From contig JAICVB010000004.1 in NCBI GenBank assembly GCA_025935545.1, positions 1 to 34,291 on the forward strand: DNA of 34,291 bases, given 5' to 3'. The notes under the pieces are model-generated. The model worked only from the letters and a program-made list of their open reading frames with translations, was not told the DNA's origin and did not search any database. A program made the translations under genes and the position numbers. The stretch's first letter is position 1; every line of letters starts with the position of its first letter. Below are positions 1 to 9,987 of the stretch, piece by piece. The DNA is from Gemmatimonadales bacterium. Its GTDB lineage: Bacteria; Gemmatimonadota; Gemmatimonadetes; Gemmatimonadales; GWC2-71-9.

Positions 1-1239
1 CCTGGGCACACCCTGGTCACCGCCCCGGAGATTCTCTTCTTCTGGGTCGCTCGGATGATCATGGCGGGCGCCAAGTTCTTGGGGAAGGAACCGTTCACCA
101 CGGTCTACCTGACCGGAACGGTTCGCGACACCCTTCACCGCAAGATGTCGAAGTCACTGGGCAACGGGATCGATCCCCTCGACGTGGTCGAACGCTACGG
201 GGCGGACGCGCTCCGCTACACCATCCTCTCCGGGATGGCGGTCGGGACCGACCTGATCCTCGACCCGGGTGACCTCGAGTCCTCCTTCGCCGCGGGCCGG
301 AACTTCGCGAACAAGCTCTGGAACGCCGGGCGCTTCATCCTCGCGAGCCTCGACGGGCCGACGCGGCCTCTCGCCGGCCGGCACGTCGGGGCGATCCGCC
401 GCGAGGAGCTGGCGCTGGCCGACCGCTGGATCATCGCGCGCTGCGACGCCACCGTGCTCGAGGCGACCGACGCGTACGAGCGCTTCCGTCTCAACGACGC
501 CGCCGCCGCGATCTACCGCTTCCTCTGGAGCGACCTGGCCGACTGGTACATCGAGCAGATCAAGCCCCGGCTCTACGGGGATGTGCCGGGCGGCGACGTC
601 GCGCGCTCGGTGGCGGCCGGCGTGTTCGACGTTGCGCTCCGGCTGCTGCACCCGATCATGCCGTTCATCACCGAAGCCCTCTGGAGCCGCCTCCCGGGCC
701 GCGGAGCGGACGCCACCATCGTCACCGCGCGCTGGCCGCAGCCGGACCCGCGCGCGGTGGATGCCGAGGCCGTGCAGCGATTCGAGCTGGTGCAGGAGCT
801 GGTGGGGGCCGTCCGGGCCATCCGGGCGGAGTACGGGGTGCAGCCGGGTCAGCAGGTGCGGGCGACGGTGACCCCCGAGTCGGACGCCGCGCGCGCCGCC
901 TTCGCCGCCGAGCGCGGCACGATCCTTCGGCTCGCGCGCCTGGCCTCCCTCGCCGTCGAGGCCGGCGAAGGCGTCGGCGGGACGGCGGTGCTGAGCGACG
1001 GCAGCGTCGTCTTCGTCGCGCTGGGCGATGCGATCGACGTGGAGCGCGAGTGCCGGCGGCTCGGCGACGAGATCACGCGGCTGGGCCAGCTCGTCGAGGG
1101 CCAGCAACGGAAGCTCGGCAATGCGCAGTTCACGAGCCGGGCGCCCGCCGACGTGGTCGAGCGCGAGCGCGAGAAGCTCGCGAGCTGGAGCGAGCAGGCC
1201 GCGCGGCTGGGCGAGAGGCGCGCCCTGCTCGGGTGCTGA
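1..1239 (+). CDS. valS: Valyl-tRNA synthetase, C-terminal part (5' truncated by window edge)
   Basis: Open frame from base 1 (PGHTLVTAPEILFFWVARMIMAG...), KMSKS signature RKMSKSLGNGIDPLDVVERYGADALRYT, anticodon-binding region and C-terminal coiled-coil arm; stop TGA 1237-1239. Confidence 0.96.
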   Translation, partial: PGHTLVTAPEILFFWVARMIMAGAKFLGKEPFTTVYLTGTVRDTLHRKMSKSLGNGIDPLDVVERYGADALRYTILSGMAVGTDLILDPGDLESSFAAGRNFANKLWNAGRFILASLDGPTRPLAGRHVGAIRREELALADRWIIARCDATVLEATDAYERFRLNDAAAAIYRFLWSDLADWYIEQIKPRLYGDVPGGDVARSVAAGVFDVALRLLHPIMPFITEALWSRLPGRGADATIVTARWPQPDPRAVDAEAVQRFELVQELVGAVRAIRAEYGVQPGQQVRATVTPESDAARAAFAAERGTILRLARLASLAVEAGEGVGGTAVLSDGSVVFVALGDAIDVERECRRLGDEITRLGQLVEGQQRKLGNAQFTSRAPADVVEREREKLASWSEQAARLGERRALLGC

Positions 1240-2552
1240 GCCGCCGGTCCGTCCGCGCCGGCGCCGTCGCGCTGGGATTGCTCCTCGGCTGCGCCAAGAT
1301 CGAGGCGCCCCCGGGCGCGCCCCCCGATGCGGCCGCCCCGCGGCTCCTCGGGACCTCGCCCGACTCCCTTGCCGTGATGCCCGGCTTCAGCGGTGAGGTG
1401 ACCTTCACCTTCGACGAGGTGATCTCGGAGGGGAGCGTCCCGAGCCAGGGAACGGGAACCAGCGATCTGGAGCGGCTGGTGATCCTGTCACCCACCACGC
1501 GACCGCCCGTCGTGCGGTGGCACCGCGACCGCATCACGGTGCGCCCGCGCGAAGGCTGGGTGGCCAACCGCGTGTACCGAGTCCAGCTCCTCCCCGGCGT
1601 GAGCGACCTCCGGAACAACCGCCAGCAGGGCGGCGGCGCCATCGTGACGTTCACGACCGGTGCGCCGCGGCCGACGCTGACCCTGGAGGGAGCGGCACAG
1701 GACTGGGTCGCCGGCCGCGCTGCGGCGGGCGCGCTGATCGAGGCCGTGCACGCCCCCGACAGCCTGGTGTACCGCGCGCTCGCGGACTCGAGCGGTGACT
1801 TCCAGCTGGGTCCCCTGCCGGCGGGCGCCTACACCGTCTTCGCGACGATCGACCAGAACCACAACATGGTCCGCGACCCGCGCGAGGCGTTCGACTCGGC
1901 CCATGTAGCGGCGGGGGCGACGAGCGCGGGGACGCTCTGGGCCTTCCCGCACGACACCGTCGGACCGCGCATCCAGACGATCGCGGTGCTCGACAGCGCG
2001 TCCGCCAGCGTCACGGTGTCCCAGCCGCTCGACCCGGCGCAGCGCCTCACGCCCGCCGACGTGTCCGTACGCCTCCTGCCCGACTCCTCGCCGGTCGCGG
2101 TCCGGTCCCTGCTCCCCCCCGAGGCGGACGACAGCGCCTTCGGCCGGCGCGCCGACACGACGGGCCGCGCGGACACCGCGCGCCGGGCCGACACCACGAG
2201 CCGAGCCGACTCGAGTCGTCGGCGACAGCCCCCGGCCGCGAAGCCCGCCGACACCCCGGCGCGGGCCCGCGCGGACTCGACCCGCCGGCCGGCGCGGCCG
2301 GTGCTCGCTACCCGGCTCACCCTCAGGATCGTCGGCCGGTGGACGCCGGGTGCCCGCTATGTCGTGACGATCCGAGGGCTCCGGAACGTGAATGGCGTCG
2401 CCGCCGACGCCACGGCTGGTGTTGCCGTGCCCGCCGCGCCGAAGCCGGTCGCTCCGCCGGACAGCACCGGCGCCGCGACATCACCGCCCGACAGCACGGG
2501 GGTGCGTCCCGCCGCTCGCGACACCACGCCAGCCCGCCCCGCGCCGCGGTGA
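1233..2552 (+). CDS. Ig-like (Big_5/SbsA-like) domain lipoprotein
   Basis: GTG start at 1233 gives VLSRRSVRAGAVALGLLLGCAK with lipobox LLGC; body has 'SLAVMPGFSGEVTFTFDEVISEGS...PPVVRWHRDRITVRPREGWVANRVYRVQLLPGVSDLRNN', typical of the bacterial Ig-like fold. Overlaps valS stop by 7 bp. Confidence 0.8.
   Translation: MLSRRSVRAGAVALGLLLGCAKIEAPPGAPPDAAAPRLLGTSPDSLAVMPGFSGEVTFTFDEVISEGSVPSQGTGTSDLERLVILSPTTRPPVVRWHRDRITVRPREGWVANRVYRVQLLPGVSDLRNNRQQGGGAIVTFTTGAPRPTLTLEGAAQDWVAGRAAAGALIEAVHAPDSLVYRALADSSGDFQLGPLPAGAYTVFATIDQNHNMVRDPREAFDSAHVAAGATSAGTLWAFPHDTVGPRIQTIAVLDSASASVTVSQPLDPAQRLTPADVSVRLLPDSSPVAVRSLLPPEADDSAFGRRADTTGRADTARRADTTSRADSSRRRQPPAAKPADTPARARADSTRRPARPVLATRLTLRIVGRWTPGARYVVTIRGLRNVNGVAADATAGVAVPAAPKPVAPPDSTGAATSPPDSTGVRPAARDTTPARPAPR
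2145..2216 (+). repeat. Four degenerate 18-bp in-frame tandem units (RRADTT/GRADTA/RRADTT/SRADSS)
   Basis: Direct reading of codons 2145-2216 within the lipoprotein gene. Confidence 0.8.
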
Positions 2553-3886
2553 CCGACCCTCGGCGGAGCCTTCCGTCGGTGGATGCGCTCCAGCGGGATC
2601 CCCGCGTGCTCGCCGCCATCCGCGAGACGATCGCGGCGGCGCGACGCAGTCGGGCCGGGCCACCCCCCAACTGGGCCTCGGAAGTCGCCGAGCGGTATCG
2701 GCGCGCGAGTGACCCGTCGCTGCGCCCGGTGCTCAACGCCACCGGCGTGGTGCTGCACACGAACCTGGGACGCGCGCCGCTCGCGCGTCAGGCCGTTGAC
2801 GCCATGGTCGCGGTCGCCGCCGGCTACAGCTCCCTCGAGTTCGATCTCCCGTCGGGCTCGCGCGGCCGGCGCAGCGAGCACGCCCGCGCCATCCTCCGCC
2901 GCCTCACGGGCGCCGAGGATGCGCTGGTGGTGAACAACGCGGCGGGCGCGCTGGTCCTGGCGCTCGATGCGCTCGGCCAGGGAGGCGAGATCGCGGTTTC
3001 CCGCGGCGAGCTGATCGAAATCGGCGGCTCCTTCCGCATTCCCGACATCCTGGCGCGAAGCGGCGCCCGCCTCCACGAGATCGGCACCACCAACCGCACC
3101 CACCTCGATGACTACGCCCGCGCGCTCCGGCACGGGGTGCGCGCCCTGCTGATCGTCCACCGCTCGAATTTCGCCCAGCGCGGGTTCGTGGCGACGCCAG
3201 AGCCGCGCGCGATCGCGGAGCTCGCGCGCGCGGCGGGTGTCCCCTGCATCCATGATCTCGGAAGCGGGCTGCTGGCCGATCTCTCCCCCGCCGGGCTGAC
3301 GGGCGAGCCGAGGATTCCCGACGCCGTGGCGGCCGGAGCCGACATCGTCATCTTCAGCGGAGACAAGCTGCTGGGAGGCCCGCAGGCGGGATGCATGGTC
3401 GGCGCGAGCGCCGCGATCGGCCGCTGCCGCGAGAGTCCCTTCGCGCGCGCCGTCCGGGCCGACAAGCTCACGCTCGCGGCGCTGGGGGCGACGCTCCGGC
3501 TCTATGAGGGTGGCGCCGACGCGCTCCGGGAGATTCCGGTCCTGGCGATGCTCCTCGCCGCGCCGGCGGAGCTGGAGCTTCGGGCGCGCGAGCTGGCGGG
3601 GTGTTGCCCGCGGTCGCTCAGGACCGAGCTCGTCCCCGGCTCGTCCGCGGTTGGTGGCGGGGCCTTTCCCGATGCGCAGCTCCCCACCACCCTCGTGGCC
3701 CTGAGCCACGAAACGCTCGGAGCCGAAGCGCTGGCGCTTCGGCTCCGCACCGGTGACCCGGCGATGGTGGCGCGAGTGGGCGGCGGCCGCGTTCTCCTCG
3801 ATCCGCGCACCCTGGCCCTGGAGGACTTCCCGGCGGCCGCGGCGGCGCTGGCCGCCGCCGCCGAGCCGGGCGACCTGCCTCAGTAG
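2549..3886 (+). CDS. selA: L-seryl-tRNA(Sec) selenium transferase
   Basis: GTG start at 2549 overlapping the upstream TGA (GTGA); VLNATGVVLHTNLGRAPL, YSSLEFDL..GSRGRR, SGDKLLGGPQAG (PLP-lysine region) are SelA signatures. Confidence 0.93.
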   Translation: MTDPRRSLPSVDALQRDPRVLAAIRETIAAARRSRAGPPPNWASEVAERYRRASDPSLRPVLNATGVVLHTNLGRAPLARQAVDAMVAVAAGYSSLEFDLPSGSRGRRSEHARAILRRLTGAEDALVVNNAAGALVLALDALGQGGEIAVSRGELIEIGGSFRIPDILARSGARLHEIGTTNRTHLDDYARALRHGVRALLIVHRSNFAQRGFVATPEPRAIAELARAAGVPCIHDLGSGLLADLSPAGLTGEPRIPDAVAAGADIVIFSGDKLLGGPQAGCMVGASAAIGRCRESPFARAVRADKLTLAALGATLRLYEGGADALREIPVLAMLLAAPAELELRARELAGCCPRSLRTELVPGSSAVGGGAFPDAQLPTTLVALSHETLGAEALALRLRTGDPAMVARVGGGRVLLDPRTLALEDFPAAAAALAAAAEPGDLPQ

Positions 3887-4704
3887 GTGAAGGTTCCCAC
3901 CTCGGCCGGCGGGTTGGCGCTGTTGAGCCCGACGAACGAGCCGCTGAACGTCTTCGGGTCATGGCCCGCCATCTGGACCGTCACCACGTAGTCCGACCGG
4001 GCGACGCCGCAGTCGTCGTAGTAGTGCACCACCACCCGGTAGGTGCCGTGCGGTGCCTGGCCGACGGGCCAGACGATGTTCTCGTTGTTCACGTTGTCGA
4101 TGGAGCAGGCGGGGTTCGAGTCGAGGTCGAGCGTCCCGCCGCTCGCCGCCGTCAGGTTGCCGTAGTACACCTCTTCCCCACTCGGATCGAAGACGTGGAG
4201 GTCCACGTCGCTGGCGCCGGTCCACGACACGCTTACCTGGACGTCGCCGGTGCCGACGTGGGTGACGCGGATGTTCTGCGTCCCGTACGCGCCCAGCGCG
4301 CCGCCGCTCATCACCGCGTACCGGATCTGGAAGGTGCTCGCCGTCAGGCTCGGCGCCATGCTCACCACCACATCGGCGGCGGGCACGTCGCCCGGAAGGG
4401 TCAGCTCCCAGTAGTTCTCGAAGCCGGGGATCGCGACGATGACCGTGTTGTAGGCCTGCCCCGCGGATACGGTCACCTGCGAGCTGCCGCCGTTCACCAC
4501 GCTGCCGATGCCGGTGATCGTCGCCGCGTTCCCGGTGCCGCCCGCGGGGGCCGGCCCGGTGCGGAGCACGGCCTGGATGGTGCCATCGGCGTTGGAGACC
4601 CGGGGCAGCAGGTCTTCGATGAGAAGGCCGGGGCCCAGCTGCTTCGGCGACTCACAGCTCATCAGCGCGACCGCGGTCGCGACGGTCAGGATCCTCGCCC
4701 GCAT
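3880..4704 (-). CDS. Putative lipoprotein with DUF2135/YfaP-like domain
   Basis: Start MRARILTVATAVALMSCES with a Cys after a hydrophobic stretch; 'VSWTGASDVDLHVFDPSGEEVYYGNLTAASGGTLDLDSN...ENIVWPVGQAPHGTYRVVVHYYDDCG' resembles DUF2135. Converges with selA (7-bp overlap). Confidence 0.7.
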   Translation of the reverse strand: MRARILTVATAVALMSCESPKQLGPGLLIEDLLPRVSNADGTIQAVLRTGPAPAGGTGNAATITGIGSVVNGGSSQVTVSAGQAYNTVIVAIPGFENYWELTLPGDVPAADVVVSMAPSLTASTFQIRYAVMSGGALGAYGTQNIRVTHVGTGDVQVSVSWTGASDVDLHVFDPSGEEVYYGNLTAASGGTLDLDSNPACSIDNVNNENIVWPVGQAPHGTYRVVVHYYDDCGVARSDYVVTVQMAGHDPKTFSGSFVGLNSANPPAEVGTFTY

Positions 4705-4921
4705 GAGGTTGCTCCAGGTATGGCCGGAAGGGCACGGAATGTCGGGTATGCCGCACGGAACGCGCGCGGAAAATGCAACCATCGTGCCCCCGGTCGCGTG
4801 CCGCTGAACAGCCATCCCATGTTGGACTTACGCCGCCTGCTTCATGTGCCTTGTCCGACCCCCCTCTTGGCAAACCGCCAGCGCTAGGCGAATCCCCGCC
4901 CCTCCGTTAGCTTTTCCGGCC

Positions 4922-5527
4922 ATGCCACTGCGGGTAGCCGTCTGCATCTCGGGACGCGGCAGCAATCTCACGGCGCTGCTCGACGCCCTCGACACCGGCG
5001 CGCCCGCGCGGGTCGTCCTGGTGCTCAGCGATCGCCCGGACGCCGGCGGTCTCGCGCTCGCGCGCGGGCGCGGCGTCGCGACGCACGTGCTGGCTGACTA
5101 CGCGAGCGCCGCCGAATGGCTCGGCGTGCTCGAAAGCGCCTCCGCCGGGCTCATCGTGCTGGCCGGGTTCCTGCGCCTCGTGCCGGCCCCGGTCGTGGCG
5201 CGCTATCGGAATCGCATCATCAACGTGCATCCGGCGCTCCTGCCGGCGTTCGGCGGACCGGGGATGTACGGCATGCGGGTCCACCGCGCCGTGCTCGCGA
5301 GCGGCGCCCGCGAATCGGGCGCCACGGTGCACCTGGTGGACGAGGTGTACGATCGCGGGCCCATCCTCGCGCAGGCGCGGGTCCCCGTGGAGGCTGACGA
5401 CTCGCCCGAGCGGCTCGCCGCCCGCGTCCTCGAGGCGGAGCACCGCCTCCTTCCCGCCGTCGTGCTCGCGGCCGCCGACGCCGGACATCCCGTCCCCCTC
5501 CCCTCTGCCCTGGAGCTATCACGGTGA
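4922..5527 (+). CDS. purN: Phosphoribosylglycinamide formyltransferase
   Basis: MPLRVAVCISGRGSNLTALLDAL, RNRIINVHPALLPAFGGPGMYGMRVHRAVLASG...ATVHLVDEVYDRGPILAQ: PurN signatures. Confidence 0.95.
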   Translation: MPLRVAVCISGRGSNLTALLDALDTGAPARVVLVLSDRPDAGGLALARGRGVATHVLADYASAAEWLGVLESASAGLIVLAGFLRLVPAPVVARYRNRIINVHPALLPAFGGPGMYGMRVHRAVLASGARESGATVHLVDEVYDRGPILAQARVPVEADDSPERLAARVLEAEHRLLPAVVLAAADAGHPVPLPSALELSR

Positions 5528-5537
5528 AGGAATCGGC

Positions 5538-7067
5538 ATGCCGCGTGCCCTGATCTCGGTCAGTGACAAGCGCGGCATCGTCAGCTTCGCGCAGGCCCTG
5601 GCCGCGCTTGGCTGGGAGCTCGTCTCGACCGGCGGCACCGCCGCCGCGCTCCGCTCGGCGGGGGTGGACGTCATGGCGGTCGAGCAGGTGACGGGATTCC
5701 CCGAGGTGCTCGACGGCCGCCTCAAGACCCTGCACCCGATGATCCACGGCGGCCTCCTGGCACGGCGGGACCTGCCGGAGCATCGCGCGGCGATGGCGGA
5801 GCATGGCATCGCGGCCATCGACCTCGTGGCGGTGAACCTCTATCCGTTCCAGCTCACCGTGGCGCGGCCGGGAGTCAGTCTCGAGGTGGCGCTCGACAAC
5901 ATCGACATCGGCGGCCCGTCGATGCTGCGGTCCGCCGCGAAGAACCACGAGTTCGTCATCCCGATCGTGGATCCCACGGACTACGAGCCGATCCTGCAGC
6001 TGCTGCGCGAGGGCGGGGTGCCGATCGAGCGCCGGCGCGAGCTCGCCGCCAAGGTCTTCGCGCACACGTCGGAATACGACAGCGCCATCGCCGGCTTCCT
6101 CACCCCGCGCGAGGACGGCCTGCCGAGCCGGATCGGCCTCTCGATGGAGCGGCTCGAGGCGCTCCGCTACGGCGAGAATCCGACGCAGCGCGCGGCCCTC
6201 TACGTCACCGAGGAGCCGCGCGGGATGCGCGACCTCGTGCAGCGCCAGGGGAAGGAGCTCTCCTTCAACAACCTGCTCGACATCGACGCCGCCATGGCCA
6301 CGGTGGCCAACTGGCCCGCGCGTCCCGCCTGCGCGATCATCAAGCACACGACGCCCTGCGGGCTCGCGGTCGCGGGAAGCGCCGCAGACGCCTTCCGCCG
6401 CGCCCGCGCCACCGATCCGGTCTCCGCGTTCGGCTCGGTGATTGCGTTCAACACCGTGGTGGACCAGGCGACGGCGTCCGCGATGAGCGACCTCTTCGTC
6501 GAGGTGGTGGCGGCGCCGTCGTTCCACGAGGAGGCACTCGCCGTCTTCGCCGCCCGGAAGAACCTGCGCGTCATCGAGCTTCCCGTGGGCCGCGCGGCCG
6601 GCGCCCTCGACTACAAGCGCGTCCGGGGCGGCTTCCTGGTGCAGGATGCCTTCGTCTTCGATCCATCCGAGGAGGGCTGGAAGGTGGCCACCGCCCGTGC
6701 GCCGACCGAGCAGGAGTGGAGCGACCTCCGCTTCGCGTGGGCCGGCGTCGGGATGGTGAAGTCGAACGCCATCCTCCTCGTCCGCGACGAGATGGCGATC
6801 GGCATCGGGGCCGGCCAGATGAGCCGGGTGGACAGCGCGTTCATGGCCGTCCACAAGGCCCGGCGCCAGGGGCACGCGACCGAGGGCAGCGTCCTCGCAT
6901 CCGACGCCTACTTCCCGTTTGCCGACGGCGTGGATGAGGCCGCCGCGGCGGGGGTGACCGCCATCATCCAGCCCGGCGGCTCGATCCGCGACGCTGAGGT
7001 GATCGCCGCGGCCGACCGCCACCGGATCGCGATGGTGCTGACCGGCCGTCGCCAGTTCCGCCACTGA
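5538..7067 (+). CDS. purH: Bifunctional AICAR formyltransferase / IMP cyclohydrolase
   Basis: [38 protein letters not shown]...[41 protein letters not shown]-terminal IQPGGSIRD. Confidence 0.97.
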   Translation: MPRALISVSDKRGIVSFAQALAALGWELVSTGGTAAALRSAGVDVMAVEQVTGFPEVLDGRLKTLHPMIHGGLLARRDLPEHRAAMAEHGIAAIDLVAVNLYPFQLTVARPGVSLEVALDNIDIGGPSMLRSAAKNHEFVIPIVDPTDYEPILQLLREGGVPIERRRELAAKVFAHTSEYDSAIAGFLTPREDGLPSRIGLSMERLEALRYGENPTQRAALYVTEEPRGMRDLVQRQGKELSFNNLLDIDAAMATVANWPARPACAIIKHTTPCGLAVAGSAADAFRRARATDPVSAFGSVIAFNTVVDQATASAMSDLFVEVVAAPSFHEEALAVFAARKNLRVIELPVGRAAGALDYKRVRGGFLVQDAFVFDPSEEGWKVATARAPTEQEWSDLRFAWAGVGMVKSNAILLVRDEMAIGIGAGQMSRVDSAFMAVHKARRQGHATEGSVLASDAYFPFADGVDEAAAAGVTAIIQPGGSIRDAEVIAAADRHRIAMVLTGRRQFRH

Positions 7068-7080
7068 GTCCAGCGAGCCC

Positions 7081-9261
7081 ATGAGCGCACCGTCCCTCTC
7101 CGTCCGGCGCGATCCGCCGCCCTACCTGGCCGCGCTGATCGTCAGCCTGGTCGTCTTCGTGGTGTACGTCCTGACCCTCTCGCCCACGACGGCGTTCTGG
7201 GACACCTCCGAGTACATCGCGGCGGCCAAGGTGCTGGGCATTCCGCACCCGCCGGGCAACCCGCTCTTCACCCTCCTCGCGCACGTCTGGGGGCTCCTTC
7301 CGCTCGCCGCGTCCTACGCCGAACGGATCAACCTGTTCGCGGCGGTCACCAGCGCGGCCACGGCCGGACTCTGGTTCCTGGTCGCGGAGCGCTGGCTGCA
7401 GCCGGTGGTGGCGGTCCGCTGGGCGCGGCTCGCGTCCGCGGCGGCCGGCGTGGCCGTCGGGGCCTTCTCGTGGACGGTCTGGAACCAGTCCACCGTGAAC
7501 GAGAAGGTGTACACGGTGTCGCTGCTCTCGGTCGCGCTGGTGATGTGGCTCGTGGTGCACTGGGCCGACGACGAGGCGGGGCCACACCGCGACCGCTGGC
7601 TCGTGCTCATCGCCTACGTGCTCGCCCTGACCTCGACCAACCACATGATGGGCGTGCTGGCGACGCCGGCCGTCGTCATCTACGCGCTCTGGACCGACTG
7701 GCGCGCCTTCACGCGGCCGCGCGTACTGGCGGGCATCCTGGTCGCGGTGCTGGTCGGGATCTCGCTCAACTACATCTACCTCCCGATGCGCGCGGGCCAG
7801 TTCCCCGCGATCAACGAGGGCGAGCCCATCGGGTTCTTCAGCAAGCCGCTCCTCGATGTGCTCAACCGGGTACAGTACGGCAAGCCGCCGGTCTACGTCC
7901 GGCAGGCGGACTTCATCTCCCAGATCAGCAACTACCTGCAGTACTTCAGCTGGCAGTTCGGCCGCGACTGGGCCGGCGTGCGGAATGCCGCCGCGGTCGT
8001 CTTCGCGGCGCTCGGCCTCTGGGGACTGGTGGCGCTGTGGCGGCGGGACCGGCGGGCGGGGCTCGCGGCGGCGGCGATGCTCGGGACCCTGAGCCTGGCA
8101 CTCGTGACCTACCTGAACTTCAAGTACGGCTACTCGCAGCATCCGGAGATCCCGCAGGACCTCCACGAGGTGCGCGAGCGCGACTACTTCTTCATCGCGT
8201 CGTTCTCGTATTTCGGCGTGCTGGTGGCGGTCGGCTTCGGCGCGCTGCTCCAGAGCATCGTCGCCCTCCTCCGGGACCGCGGAACGCCCGCCAGCCGGTG
8301 GGCGCTGGCCACGCCGGTCCTGGCGCTGGCACTGGTGCCGCTCCTCGGCAACCGGATCACGGCCAGCCGCGCCAACGAATACCTGGCCCGCAACTTTGCG
8401 ATCGACCTGCTGGAGTCCGTCGAGCCCTATGGCGTGCTCATCACGGCGGGTGACAACGACACCTTCCCGCTCTGGTATGCGCAGGAAGTGGAGGGCGTGC
8501 GCCGCGACGTGACGCTCGCCAACCTGTCGCTCATGAATACCGACTGGCACCTGCGCCAGATCCGGCGGCGGGTCACGCCGACCTTCGACCCCGCCGCCGC
8601 CGCGCCCCTCTGGCGCCCGACACCGACCGAGGAAACCGGCCGCGCCCTCACCGACTCGTCCACGGCCGGCCTTGCGGCGCGATCCGCCGTCCGGTGGCCC
8701 AAGCCGACCACGCCACCCTTCTCGCTCACCGAGGCGCAGCTCGACAGCCTGCCCGAGGTGCAGCCGGTGCAGAAGAACAGCGGCCTCAAGCTCGACAGCC
8801 TCGAGATCGCCTTCGGTACCGACTACCTGGAGCGCAAGGATTTTGCCGCGATCTTCCTGATCAAGGACAACCTGCGCAAGCGGCCGATCTACTTCGCCTG
8901 GAGCGATGGCGGGTACCCCGACCAGACCCTGGGCCTCACGGCGTACCTCGTGAGCACCGGGCTCGTGCGGAAGCTGATGCCCGCCCCGGTCGTCCCCAGC
9001 GATTCGGTGGTGCTGTCGCAGGGGCTCGGCTACGTCAACGTGCCCCGGAGCGAGCGCCTCATGTGGGACGTGTATCACTGGAAGAGCGCCGCGCGGGCGC
9101 GACCGCGCGGGTGGGTGGATCCCCCGTCGGCATCGATCCTCTCGCTCTATGCGGTCATCTACGGGGGGATGGGCGACCTGCTCAACCAGAAGGGACGTCA
9201 CGCCGAAGCGATGCGTGCGGATTCGATCTCGAAGGCGGTGATGGCGAACATCGACCGCTGA
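7081..9261 (+). CDS. DUF2723-family multi-TM membrane protein (putative glycosyltransferase, TMEM260-like)
   Basis: N-terminal TM segments, '[37 protein letters not shown]' hallmark, and '[44 protein letters not shown]'. Confidence 0.88.
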   Translation: MSAPSLSVRRDPPPYLAALIVSLVVFVVYVLTLSPTTAFWDTSEYIAAAKVLGIPHPPGNPLFTLLAHVWGLLPLAASYAERINLFAAVTSAATAGLWFLVAERWLQPVVAVRWARLASAAAGVAVGAFSWTVWNQSTVNEKVYTVSLLSVALVMWLVVHWADDEAGPHRDRWLVLIAYVLALTSTNHMMGVLATPAVVIYALWTDWRAFTRPRVLAGILVAVLVGISLNYIYLPMRAGQFPAINEGEPIGFFSKPLLDVLNRVQYGKPPVYVRQADFISQISNYLQYFSWQFGRDWAGVRNAAAVVFAALGLWGLVALWRRDRRAGLAAAAMLGTLSLALVTYLNFKYGYSQHPEIPQDLHEVRERDYFFIASFSYFGVLVAVGFGALLQSIVALLRDRGTPASRWALATPVLALALVPLLGNRITASRANEYLARNFAIDLLESVEPYGVLITAGDNDTFPLWYAQEVEGVRRDVTLANLSLMNTDWHLRQIRRRVTPTFDPAAAAPLWRPTPTEETGRALTDSSTAGLAARSAVRWPKPTTPPFSLTEAQLDSLPEVQPVQKNSGLKLDSLEIAFGTDYLERKDFAAIFLIKDNLRKRPIYFAWSDGGYPDQTLGLTAYLVSTGLVRKLMPAPVVPSDSVVLSQGLGYVNVPRSERLMWDVYHWKSAARARPRGWVDPPSASILSLYAVIYGGMGDLLNQKGRHAEAMRADSISKAVMANIDR

Positions 9262-9273
9262 AGCAGGCCGCCC

Positions 9274-9717
9274 TCAGTCGATGCGCACGCTGTCGGGCCG
9301 CTCGGGGAAGCTCCCCAGGGCGGCCCGATCCGCGTTCCAGGTGGACCAGGTGAGCGGGCATCCCTCGCCGAACGGCGGGTCGGGGTGGCCCGGCCGGCCC
9401 AGCAGCTCGTGCAGCATCTCGTGGCGCACCACCAGCTCGTTGTTCCGGTAGTCGCCGGCCAGGAAGATTTCGTGGCTGGACTCCCAGTGGCCGGCGCAGG
9501 TGCCGCCCGGACACTTGAAGCCCGGGCCCTCCACCACGAACCATTTCACCCGATCGAAGTCGCCGGTGCGGCCGGAGCAGGCTTCGGTCTTCGACCACCA
9601 GTCACGGAACCACGACGGCGGCGTGATCGGCGCATCCCCGGCCGGCTCGAAGCCGCACGCGGCAAGGAGCATCGTGAGCAGGATCGTGGTGCGCGCGCGG
9701 GAGGTGCGGCAGGACAT
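9274..9717 (-). CDS. Small lipoprotein with HExxH putative zinc-metalloprotease motif
   Basis: Start MSCRTSRARTTILLTMLLAACGFEPAG (lipobox LAAC); 'NNELVVRHEMLHELLGRPGHPDPPFGEGCPLTW' includes HEMLH. Confidence 0.65.
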   Translation of the reverse strand: MSCRTSRARTTILLTMLLAACGFEPAGDAPITPPSWFRDWWSKTEACSGRTGDFDRVKWFVVEGPGFKCPGGTCAGHWESSHEIFLAGDYRNNELVVRHEMLHELLGRPGHPDPPFGEGCPLTWSTWNADRAALGSFPERPDSVRID

Positions 9718-9824
9718 GAAACCGGTCGGGTCGGGGATGCGCAGTGAGCGGCAGGGTTCGTACCTCGACGCTCCGACCTCGCGCTCCGCTTGAGGTGGAG
9801 CTCGCAAGCACAATCCATTGAGTA

Positions 9825-9845
9825 GGTTGGGCGACGGTTGGGCGA
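9825..9845. repeat. Direct repeat GGTTGGGCGA x2 with 11-bp period in a divergent intergenic region
   Basis: Read directly: ggttgggcga-c-ggttgggcga. Confidence 0.7.
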
Positions 9846-9987
9846 AGCGTTGCGACCGTGTCGGTGGGACGGTTTCGTGTTGAGGAACCGCGGCTCGCGG
9901 CGCCGCCGTGCACGTCGCGGGTCTTCAGGGGATGCGCAGGCAACGGCCGTGTCCTATGCTCCGCTCGCCCTTCGACTGGAGATCTGT

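Noticed and set aside
4705-4921. Purine riboswitch or clear sigma-70 promoter before purN
   Set aside because: No recognisable conserved aptamer core or well-spaced -35/-10 pair could be read.
5220-7082. 620-aa minus-strand ORF opposite purN/purH
   Set aside because: Shadow ORF caused by high GC; low-complexity composition and opposite to unambiguous purN/purH.
6964-9201. 745-aa minus-strand ORF opposite the DUF2723 gene
   Set aside because: Arg/Gly/Glu/His-rich GC artefact antisense to a recognisable membrane protein.
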